A DNA stretch of 9,729 nt from an uncultured Collinsella sp. (GTDB taxonomy: Bacteria; Actinomycetota; Coriobacteriia; Coriobacteriales; Coriobacteriaceae). The notes beneath the pieces were generated by a model. That model made no database searches and had not been told where the DNA came from. It saw nothing but the letters and a program-made list of their open reading frames with translations. The translations under genes were made by a program, and so were the position numbers. The stretch covers positions 1 through 9,729 of the forward strand of contig URRN01000070.1 in NCBI GenBank assembly GCA_900550185.1, in the 5' to 3' direction. Of this stretch, positions 1 to 5,652 are shown one piece after another (positions within the stretch are counted from its first letter, which is position 1; every line of letters begins with the position of its first letter).

Positions 1-957
1 GTATATTTCTCACTGGTCGAAGGCTTGTCGCAGGTGGATAAGCCACTGGAGCAGATGTTTCGTCTGCATGGCGTGCGGGGCTGGCGACTGTTTTGCGCCC
101 ACACCTGGCGCGAAGTCCTGCCGTTTGTGCTTTCGTGTGCGCGTGCCGTGATCGGCATGAGCTGGAAGGCCGGCGTGGCAGCCGAGCTGATCGGCATGGC
201 GGTGGGCACCGTGGGCGAGCGCATCTATCAGGCAAAGCTTTTGATTGAAACGGCTGATCTACTGGCGTGGACCGTGCTGGTCGTTGCTGCCTCGTGGGCG
301 TGTGAGCGCGTGCTGGTGTGGCTGCTGCGGGTTTCGGGACCCGTGGCGTGGCGCGTGGCCGTGCGGGCGCATGGGCATGGATTGCGCGGGCGTGCGGGGG
401 CTGCGAGCGATGGCGCTGCAGCGGAGCTTGCGCTTGCCGTGGGCGATTGTGCGCCCTGGGCGCCGGCGCTCGATGGTCTGGTGCTCAACGTGCCTGCGGG
501 TGGGCGTATCTGTGTGATGGGCGCTTCGGGCATGGGCAAGTCGACGTTGCTTTCGTTGGCAGCGGGGGAGTGCGCGCCGTGCTCGATGGTGTTTCAGGAT
601 GCACGCTTGGTCGAGTCCGCCTCGGCGCTGGATAACGTGCTGGTATGCGCCGATGCGCGTGTGGATGCTTCGAGCGCCGCGGCATTGCTGCGCCTGCTGG
701 TGCCGGGAATCGATGTGCATGCTCGCACGGTCGAGCTTTCGGGCGGGCAGCGCCGTCGCGTCGAGATCGCTCGAGCCCTGCTGTGCCCGGGCGGCGCGGT
801 GATTCTTGACGAGCCCTTTACCGGCCTGGATGCCGCCGCGCGCGATGCGACGACCAAAGTCGTGCTCGACCTGCTCGACGGGCGCACGCTCTTGCTCGCC
901 ACACATGACGTCTCCGACGCTCAGGCCCTCGATATCTCGGACATCATCACGCTCTAA
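1..957 (+). CDS. ABC transporter permease-ATPase fusion, 5' end cut by window
   Basis: The frame is open from base 1, so the gene starts before the window; 318 residues are visible. Residues ~10-75 match the end of a nitrate/sulfonate/taurine-type permease domain: an EAA-like loop (WREVLPFVL), then GMSWKAGVAAELIG. A further membrane segment lies near residues 88-110. After a short linker an ATP-binding domain follows in the same chain: Walker A GASGMGKST (~174-182), Q-loop VFQD (~197-200), signature LSGGQRRRVEIARAL (~246-260), Walker B AVILDEP (~266-272) and switch histidine in ATHD (~300-303). The ATPase domain is compact: only 16 residues separate Walker A from the Q-loop glutamine, against roughly 40 in SsuB/TauB-like proteins. 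Family knowledge suggests import of a small anion or sulfonate-like solute; the substrate cannot be told from this fragment. A periplasmic-type binding protein gene may lie upstream, outside the window. Confidence 0.85.
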   Translation, partial: VYFSLVEGLSQVDKPLEQMFRLHGVRGWRLFCAHTWREVLPFVLSCARAVIGMSWKAGVAAELIGMAVGTVGERIYQAKLLIETADLLAWTVLVVAASWACERVLVWLLRVSGPVAWRVAVRAHGHGLRGRAGAASDGAAAELALAVGDCAPWAPALDGLVLNVPAGGRICVMGASGMGKSTLLSLAAGECAPCSMVFQDARLVESASALDNVLVCADARVDASSAAALLRLLVPGIDVHARTVELSGGQRRRVEIARALLCPGGAVILDEPFTGLDAAARDATTKVVLDLLDGRTLLLATHDVSDAQALDISDIITL

Positions 958-1030
958 ATACAAACTCAGCAACAAAATGATTCGTTTTCCTCCGTCCCCA
1001 TGGGGTCGGGTGTGGTATTCTATCTGCGGG

Positions 1031-1060
1031 GTAATACTTAGGAATACCAAGTAATACCAA
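1031..1060 (+). repeat. three tandem 10-bp repeats, consensus GTAATACCAA
   Basis: Three head-to-tail 10-mers are seen without gaps: GTAATACTTA, GGAATACCAA, GTAATACCAA. An inverted partial copy (GGTATTC, 1014-1020) lies just upstream and pairs with GAATACC at 1042-1048. The 10-bp period places each copy on the same face of the helix, as in protein-binding arrays. The array lies in the gap before the antitoxin-like gene at 1173, so it may be its operator (RelB-type proteins commonly autoregulate); that role is inference. Confidence 0.5.
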
Positions 1061-1080
1061 CGCCGCAGAAACAAACTCCG

Positions 1081-1137
1081 GATGCGGGCCAATCGGGTTG
1101 CCTTCACAGCCCGTCGCCCAGCCGCGTGGCCCGCATC
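1081..1137 (+). other. nested inverted repeat / structured leader before the antitoxin gene
   Basis: An 11-bp perfect inverted repeat (GATGCGGGCCA at 1081-1091, TGGCCCGCATC at 1127-1137) encloses a second hairpin with a 7-bp stem (CGGGTTG at 1094-1100, CAGCCCG at 1107-1113, one G-T pair) and a 6-base loop. In RNA this would fold just upstream of the ribosome site of the gene at 1173. There is no T-tract, so it does not look like an intrinsic terminator. It may be a 5' leader structure or simply GC-rich DNA. The rest of the 958-1172 spacer shows no gene. Confidence 0.4.
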
Positions 1138-1172
1138 TATCCGCACCACCGTCGTTTCAAAAAGGGAGCGCC

Positions 1173-1394
1173 ATGGCAGAACACATGACCCCGGTTGTCG
1201 CGAAGGTCTTGCCCGAGGAAAAGGCGGCCTTCGCGGCGGCAACCCAGCTCGTGGGCACCACGCCGTCCAACGCCATCCGCATGTTTATCGCCGCGTTCAA
1301 TCGCTGCGGCACCTTCCCGTTCGACATCTCGCCCAACGGGGCCTTTGGCAAAGACTGTCCCCAACAACTAGTCGTTGAAGAACGTCCCCAATGA
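1173..1394 (+). CDS. RelB/DinJ-type antitoxin-like protein, apparently solitary
   Basis: This is a 73-residue protein starting at the ATG preceded by GGGAG (AAAGGGAGCGCC-ATG). The upstream in-frame ATG at 1098 has no such site and would add a Pro-rich, non-conserved tail. The body is typical of the RelB/DinJ ribbon-helix-helix family: an N-terminal strand (TPVVAKVLPEEKAAF, 6-20), helices with GTTPSNAIRMFIAAFN (28-43), then the family's FPFD motif (48-51). Such proteins bind DNA as dimers and neutralise a RelE/YafQ-type RNase. No toxin gene follows; the next gene is a membrane protease 50 bp on. The last ~12 residues (from Cys62) are encoded inside a palindromic repeat, so the C-terminal toxin-binding region may have been replaced or truncated. 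It could be an orphan regulator or the remnant of a broken toxin-antitoxin pair. Confidence 0.75.
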   Translation: MAEHMTPVVAKVLPEEKAAFAAATQLVGTTPSNAIRMFIAAFNRCGTFPFDISPNGAFGKDCPQQLVVEERPQ

Positions 1395-1425
1395 CTAGTC
1401 GTTGGGGACGTTCTTAAATGACTAG
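1357..1425. repeat. palindromic intergenic repeat, two copies plus a fragment
   Basis: Two 21-bp copies, 1357-1377 and 1384-1404, start 27 bp apart and differ only at positions 9-10 (CA versus TG). Each contains the palindromic heart ACTAGT. A third fragment, TGACTAG, sits at 1419-1425. The first copy and part of the second lie within the end of the antitoxin-like gene, whose stop codon TGA (1392-1394) belongs to the second copy. The layout suggests a dispersed, REP-like intergenic element that has grown into a coding region. Confidence 0.6.
1378..1415. terminator. 14-bp perfect hairpin, likely bidirectional terminator
   Basis: AAGAACGTCCCCAA (1378-1391) is exactly complementary to TTGGGGACGTTCTT (1402-1415), around a 10-base loop that itself contains the self-complementary GACTAGTC. 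The A-rich foot on one side and TTCTT on the other could serve termination in both directions, though the T-run is short. It follows the antitoxin-like gene and precedes the protease ribosome site. It is also part of the repeat at 1357-1425. Confidence 0.5.
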
Positions 1426-1444
1426 CTGTCGGGAGGAGGTTGGC

Positions 1445-2356
1445 ATGCTCAATGCGATGATTTGGGCGCTTGCCTGTTTTGGCGTCGTCACTGCCGATAT
1501 CGCCCTGAGCGTGGTTTTGTTCTCCGCTCTGGGCGTCGCATCGGTGTTCATGGGCTTTTCGATTGACGACCTCGATATTCAATTGCTTCAGGCTGCCGCG
1601 CAGATGGCATCGTTTTTAATGGCGCTGCTGTGGTGGCGTTATCTGTGGCCGCGTTCGTTTATGGCACGCCGGCAAAGCGCACATCCGCTCGGCGGGGGAG
1701 CGCGTGGAGCGCGGAAACGTATTGCCTGCGTTATCGTGATTGGCCTGGCCCTGCAGGTGGTCGTTGGCTACGTGACCGACGCCGTGCTGTCGCTGTTGCC
1801 CGAGGCCGCGGCCGACTACAGCGAACTTGTCGAGGAGACGGGCATGGGTGACACGAGCTATCTGGCCGTCCTGACCACGGTGCTCGGCGCTCCGTTTTGC
1901 GAGGAGCTGCTGGTGCGCGGCATTGTTTTTGAGTTTTCGCTCCGAGCGTTTAATCCGCAGTGCCGCCCACTTTGGAAGCGCCTGCGTCGTGCGGGTGCGC
2001 AGGACGGCGCCATGGTGTCCTGGGCGGCCCCGAGCACGTGGGGTATCGCCGCGGCGGTCGTGCTGCAGGCGGCGATCTTCGGTTTTATGCACATGAACTG
2101 GGTGCAGGGCTGCTATGCGGGCGCTGCCGGCCTCATTTTTGGCTGGGTGCTCGTGACGACCGGGAAGCTCCGCTACACGATCCTGCTGCACTTTGCCTTT
2201 AATGCCGGGTCGTATCTCATGACGTTGCTCTGGTTTGTGAACACGCCGTTTGACGTGGTAATCACGGTCACCATCGCCGGCATCATCCTCGTGGAGGCGA
2301 TGCGCTCACTGCGCCACGCATGCGAGATGGGCATAGCGACAGCACCGCTGCCCTAA
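1445..2356 (+). CDS. CPBP-family intramembrane metalloprotease
   Basis: The chosen ATG is preceded by GGGAGGAGG six bases upstream, giving 303 residues; the ATG nine codons earlier (1418) has no such site. The protein is strongly hydrophobic, with several membrane segments. It carries the three conserved motifs of the CPBP/Abi (type II CAAX-protease-like) family: EELLVRG (Glu153, Glu154, Arg158), FGFMHMN (His216) and HFAFN (His249, Asn253). In this family the glutamates and histidines form the membrane-embedded active site. Members process prenylated or membrane proteins, take part in bacteriocin self-immunity, or act as scaffolds; the substrate here is unknown. The loop between motifs 1 and 2 is long and basic (RPLWKRLRRAGAQD). 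Its stop overlaps that of the convergent gene by four bases. Its host-like composition gives no reason to tie it to the peptide cluster 3 kb away. Confidence 0.88.
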   Translation: MLNAMIWALACFGVVTADIALSVVLFSALGVASVFMGFSIDDLDIQLLQAAAQMASFLMALLWWRYLWPRSFMARRQSAHPLGGGARGARKRIACVIVIGLALQVVVGYVTDAVLSLLPEAAADYSELVEETGMGDTSYLAVLTTVLGAPFCEELLVRGIVFEFSLRAFNPQCRPLWKRLRRAGAQDGAMVSWAAPSTWGIAAAVVLQAAIFGFMHMNWVQGCYAGAAGLIFGWVLVTTGKLRYTILLHFAFNAGSYLMTLLWFVNTPFDVVITVTIAGIILVEAMRSLRHACEMGIATAPLP

Positions 2357-4476
2357 TTGCGGCGTCCGCCTCCGTTGGCGCCCTGACGCCCCTGAGCTGC
2401 ACGGTTGCGGCCGGCGGTGTTCTGCGCACGCGACATGCCGCCGTGCCCCTTGCTGCCCTTGGGGCCCTTGCCGGCACCACCGTGGGCCTTGCCGCCCTTC
2501 TTGCCGGTGCCATGCCCGCCGCCGGCAGAGGTCTCGCCCGGGCGTGGCGGCACGGGGCGAATCAGGCAATGCTTGGTGTAGCCGATCAGATCGCGACGGC
2601 CAGCCTTTTCCAGTGCCTCGCGCACGAGCTTGTAGTTCTCGGGCTTGCGATATTGGATGAGCGCGCGCTGCATAGCCTTCTCGTGCGGGTCGCGTGCCAC
2701 GTAGATCGGCTGCATGGTGCGTGGGTCCACGCCGGTGTAGTACATGCAGGTCGACATGGTGGACGGGGTGGGGTAGAAGTCCTGCACCTGCTCGGGCATG
2801 TAGCCCATGTCGCGCACGGCCTCGGCAAGGTCCACAGCTTCCTTCATGGTCGAGCCGGGGTGGCTCGAGATCAGATACGGCACCACGTACTGCTTGAGTC
2901 CGTATTCGCGGTTCAGGCGTTCAAATTTACGGCAGAACGCGTCGTAGACGGCGCGGCTCGGTTTGCCCATCACGGAGAGCACCGCGTCGCTCACATGCTC
3001 GGGCGCTACGCGCAGCTGGCCCGAGACATGGTGCTCCAGCAGCTCGCGCAAAAACTCGTCCGAGGCGTCGGCCATGGTGTAGTCAAAGCGGATGCCGCTG
3101 CGGACGAAGACCTTCTTGACGCCCGGCAGCTGGCGCAGATCGCGCAGCAACTGTGTGTAGCCGCTCTCGTCGACCACCATGTTCTTGCACACACTCGGCC
3201 ACAGGCAGCGCTTGTTCTTGCACACGCCATGCTTGAGCTGTTTGTCGCAGGCAGGGCGGCTAAAGTTAGCCGTCGGTCCGCCCACGTCGTTGATGTAGCC
3301 CTTAAACTCGGGATCGCGCGTGAGCAGCTCGGCCTCGCGCATGATCGAATCGTGGCTGCGCATCTGCAGCACGCGGCCCTGGTGGAAGGTGAGCGCGCAA
3401 AACGAGCACTCGCCAAAGCACCCGCGGTTGGAGCTGATCGAAAACTTGATCTCGGCAAAGGCCGGTACGCCGCCCGCCGCGTCGTAGTCGGGATGCCAAT
3501 CGCGGGCGTAGGGGAGCTCGGCGACCTCGTCCATCTCGTCGGTGGTGAGTGTTGCCGATGGCGGGTTCTGCACCACATAGACGCTGTTGGGATAGGGCTC
3601 TACCAGGCGATGACCGGTGATGGGGTCCATATTCTGCTGCTGCACGTTAAAGCTGCGCGCGTAGTTGAGCTTGTCGGCGGCAAGGTCGTCCCAGCTGGGC
3701 AGCAGGTCGTAGTCGTAGACCTCGTCGAGCGAGCTGGTGTGGTAGACGGTGCCGTTGATGTAGGTGATCTGATCGACGGGCAGTCCCGCGTCGAGCGCGT
3801 CGGCGATCTCGACGATCGCGTGCTCGCCCATGCCGTAGATGAGGATGTCGGCACCCGAGTCGAGCAGTACCGAGCGCTTGAGCTTGTCCTGCCAGTAGTC
3901 GTAGTGGGCCAGACGGCGCAGGCTCGCCTCGATGCCGCCGATGATGATGGGAGCGTCCTTGAACGTCTGGCGGATGAGGTTGCCGTAGACCGTGACGGCA
4001 CGATTGGGGCGGTGCCCCTCCTCGCCACCGGGAGTATAGGCGTCGGTGTGGCGGCGGTGCTTGGTCACCGAATAGTGGTTGACCATGGAGTCCATGTTGC
4101 CGGCGCTGACGAGAAAGCCCAGGCGTGGCTCGCCAAGCACCGTGATGCTGGCGGGGTCGGTCCAGTTGGGCTGACAGATAATGCCCACTTTGTAGCCGTG
4201 CGCGTCGAGGACGCGGCTGATGATGGCCATGCCAAAGCTAGGGTGGTCCACGTAGGCGTCGCCGCAGATGTAGACAAAGTCGCACTGGTCCCAGCCGCGC
4301 GCGTCCATATCGGCGCGGCTGACGGGGAGGAACTTGTCGCGGCCCGGACGCCAGGGGCGGACGGGTGTCGCCTTGACGGTTGTGGCCTGTGCCTTACCGC
4401 CGCGCTTTCGCTGCTGGCCCTGTTTGCCCTGCTGACTGCGCTGGTTGTTCTGAGCGTGCTGAGGCTTTTTTGCCAC
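2353..4476 (-). CDS. YgiQ family (UPF0313) radical SAM protein
   Basis: This is a 707-residue protein. The GTG start at 4476 is preceded by GGGAGGG five bases away; the longer ATG frame from 4644 adds a non-conserved tail and runs through a hairpin, so it was not used. After a Gln/Lys-rich start (~1-40) the YgiQ N-terminal domain begins (FLPVSRADMDARGWDQCDFVYICGDAYVDHPSFG, in parts). The radical SAM cluster motif is at residues 353-360 (Cys353, Cys357, Cys360, within RGCFGECSFC), followed by the YgiQ-type Cys-rich stretch (CDKQLKHGVCKNKRCLWP). The tail from about residue 635 is a Gly/Lys-rich low-complexity segment. The family is widespread and binds a 4Fe-4S cluster and S-adenosylmethionine; its reaction is not established. 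The gene is transcribed alone, divergently from the YoaK-like gene. Confidence 0.92.
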   Translation of the reverse strand: MAKKPQHAQNNQRSQQGKQGQQRKRGGKAQATTVKATPVRPWRPGRDKFLPVSRADMDARGWDQCDFVYICGDAYVDHPSFGMAIISRVLDAHGYKVGIICQPNWTDPASITVLGEPRLGFLVSAGNMDSMVNHYSVTKHRRHTDAYTPGGEEGHRPNRAVTVYGNLIRQTFKDAPIIIGGIEASLRRLAHYDYWQDKLKRSVLLDSGADILIYGMGEHAIVEIADALDAGLPVDQITYINGTVYHTSSLDEVYDYDLLPSWDDLAADKLNYARSFNVQQQNMDPITGHRLVEPYPNSVYVVQNPPSATLTTDEMDEVAELPYARDWHPDYDAAGGVPAFAEIKFSISSNRGCFGECSFCALTFHQGRVLQMRSHDSIMREAELLTRDPEFKGYINDVGGPTANFSRPACDKQLKHGVCKNKRCLWPSVCKNMVVDESGYTQLLRDLRQLPGVKKVFVRSGIRFDYTMADASDEFLRELLEHHVSGQLRVAPEHVSDAVLSVMGKPSRAVYDAFCRKFERLNREYGLKQYVVPYLISSHPGSTMKEAVDLAEAVRDMGYMPEQVQDFYPTPSTMSTCMYYTGVDPRTMQPIYVARDPHEKAMQRALIQYRKPENYKLVREALEKAGRRDLIGYTKHCLIRPVPPRPGETSAGGGHGTGKKGGKAHGGAGKGPKGSKGHGGMSRAQNTAGRNRAAQGRQGANGGGRRN

Positions 4477-4513
4477 GATCCCTCCCGGTGTTTGTATGCT
4501 GCACGTAATTGTA

Positions 4514-4548
4514 ACCAGTCTTTTTAGGACGGGGCTAAAAAGACTGGT
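4514..4548. promoter_or_regulatory. 14-bp perfect palindrome between divergent genes
   Basis: ACCAGTCTTTTTAG (4514-4527) pairs exactly with CTAAAAAGACTGGT (4535-4548) around the loop GACGGGG. It lies 38 bp upstream of the minus-strand YgiQ start and about 180 bp before the plus-strand YoaK-like start. The stem is AT-rich in a GC-rich setting. It could be an operator, an attenuator in the leader of the radical SAM gene, or a copy of a dispersed palindromic element. No convincing -35/-10 pair was found in the rest of 4477-4726, and no further gene is seen there. Confidence 0.5.
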
Positions 4549-4726
4549 GGAGTACACGAGGTCTCGGGTGTCGGTGCCGCGCCCGCCGTTTGTTTCCAGA
4601 CTGTGTATCTGCGCGTTGGAGAACCCGTCTCGCGCGCACGCCATGTTGTCAATGGGTTACAGTATGAACGGCGGCTATGTCTCCGCCAACGCACGAGAGA
4701 GTCGTCAACAAGGAGGATGCACGACG

Positions 4727-5443
4727 ATGCAGCGTGCCAAACAGATATCGGAGTCTATTGAGCTGGGCATTATCTTGGCGCTCGCCGGTGGCTTTATGGA
4801 CGTGTATTCGTACATTGGGCGCGACCATGTTTTCGCCAACGCGCAGACGGGCAACATCCTGCTGGTGGGCGTGAGCATCTCGGAGGGCAATTGGGCACTT
4901 GCGGGGCGTTACTTCTTCCCTGTGGTTTCGTTTGCTGTGGGCATTATGCTTGCCGACCTGGTACACGAGCGGTTTGGCAGTGTGATTCACTGGCGCCAGG
5001 TGACGGTGTTCTTTGAAGCCGTCATCTTGCTGGGCGTGAGCTTTATCCCCGGTGGCGGTTACAACCTGCTCGCCAACTGCCTTACTTCGTTTGCCTGCGG
5101 TATGCAGGTCGAGAGCTTCCGCAAGATTCATGGACACGGCATCGCCACGACCATGTGTATCGGCAACCTCCGTAATGCCTTGCAAAACGTGGACGATTAC
5201 ATCATTACCCACAAGCGCGGCTTTTTGGAAAACGGCCTGCTGTACTTTGGTGTGATCTTTACCTTTGTGTTTGGCGCCGTGCTGGGCAATTGGTGCATTG
5301 AGCGCATGGGTCTGCACGCCATCGTCGTGGCGAGCGTGCTGCTGTTTGTCGCGTTTGCCATCATGTTCATCGACCGCGAGCGCGACTTGCGCTTACGCTG
5401 GAAGCGCGCCTGCGAAGATTGGAAAGACGCCTGCCAAAAATAG
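4727..5443 (+). CDS. YoaK/DUF1275 family membrane protein
   Basis: This is a 238-residue protein starting at the ATG ten bases after AAGGAGG; the same frame is open back to 4496 but that part is non-conserved and lacks a ribosome site. It has the family hallmark near the N-terminus, GGFMDVYSYIGRDHVFANAQ followed by TGN (residues ~22-44), and about six hydrophobic segments. A conserved region NCLTSFACGMQ lies near the middle. A charged cytoplasmic tail ends the protein (DRERDLRLRWKRACEDWKDAC). DUF1275 proteins are inner-membrane proteins of unknown function, sometimes annotated as transporters. An intrinsic terminator follows at 5498. Confidence 0.88.
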   Translation: MQRAKQISESIELGIILALAGGFMDVYSYIGRDHVFANAQTGNILLVGVSISEGNWALAGRYFFPVVSFAVGIMLADLVHERFGSVIHWRQVTVFFEAVILLGVSFIPGGGYNLLANCLTSFACGMQVESFRKIHGHGIATTMCIGNLRNALQNVDDYIITHKRGFLENGLLYFGVIFTFVFGAVLGNWCIERMGLHAIVVASVLLFVAFAIMFIDRERDLRLRWKRACEDWKDACQK

Positions 5444-5453
5444 CGGCAAGATG

Positions 5454-5478
5454 TGACAAGGGGGCAGTCCCCTTGTCA
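5454..5478. repeat. short palindrome after the YoaK-like gene
   Basis: TGACAAGGGG (5454-5463) and CCCCTTGTCA (5469-5478) form a perfect 10-bp stem with loop GCAGT. No T-tract follows directly, so on its own it is a weak terminator. It lies eleven bases after the stop of the membrane-protein gene and just before a proper terminator. It resembles the other intergenic palindromes here in size and perfect pairing, but not in sequence. Confidence 0.5.
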
Positions 5479-5497
5479 GATAGATCGATAATGGGGT

Positions 5498-5527
5498 GGG
5501 GACGGCCATCTCGGTCGCCCCCTTTTT
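5498..5527 (+). terminator. intrinsic terminator
   Basis: A GC-rich hairpin GGGG(A)CGGCC / GGTCGCCCC, with one bulged A, one G-T pair and the loop ATCTC, is followed by TTTTT (5523-5527). It ends plus-strand transcription from the YoaK-like gene and marks the last host-like sequence before the AT-rich island. Confidence 0.75.
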
Positions 5528-5624
5528 GAGTCTTAAGCCTAAGGTGCATGTTTGTAATGACAAGATTTGACGTCAGCAAAGCGTGCTGCTTAAGGCTATA
5601 GAATAAAAATGTCATCTTTCTAGC

Positions 5625-5630
5625 TATAAT
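5625..5630 (+). promoter_or_regulatory. possible -10 box of the exporter gene
   Basis: A consensus TATAAT lies 22 bases upstream of the exporter ATG, in the AT-rich spacer after the terminator. No good -35 box is seen 16-18 bases before it. A palindrome TGACGTCA (5568-5575) and two CTTAAG hexamers (5532-5537, 5589-5594) lie further upstream and could be regulator sites. The ribosome site GAGGGG sits eight bases before the start codon. Confidence 0.35.
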
Positions 5631-5652
5631 TATTAGTTGAGGGGATGGACAT

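Noticed and set aside
1031..1060. CRISPR array or replication iterons
   Set aside because: The units are only 10 bp, without spacers, and no cas or replication gene is near.
259..1242. 327-codon minus-strand frame
   Set aside because: It is antisense to the ABC transporter gene and the antitoxin-like gene, and Arg/His-rich without any recognisable domain.
1445..2356. CPBP protease as the leader peptidase or immunity protein of the peptide cluster
   Set aside because: It lies over 3 kb away, across two unrelated host-like genes and a terminator, and has host-like base composition.
2320..4527. 735-codon open frame on the plus strand
   Set aside because: It is antisense to the YgiQ-family gene, whose radical SAM motif and ribosome site are clear. 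The translation is a His/Val/Ala/Leu-rich string typical of reverse frames in GC-rich genes.
4477..4644. Longer N-terminus for the YgiQ-family protein
   Set aside because: The extra 56 residues run through the palindrome at 4514-4548 and have no family resemblance, while GTG at 4476 has a strong GGGAGGG site.
4496..4726. Longer N-terminus for the YoaK-like protein
   Set aside because: The added residues are non-conserved and AAGGAGG sits right before the ATG at 4727.
4649..5317. 222-codon minus-strand frame
   Set aside because: It is the shadow of the YoaK/DUF1275 gene; low-complexity His/Ala composition and no ribosome site support.
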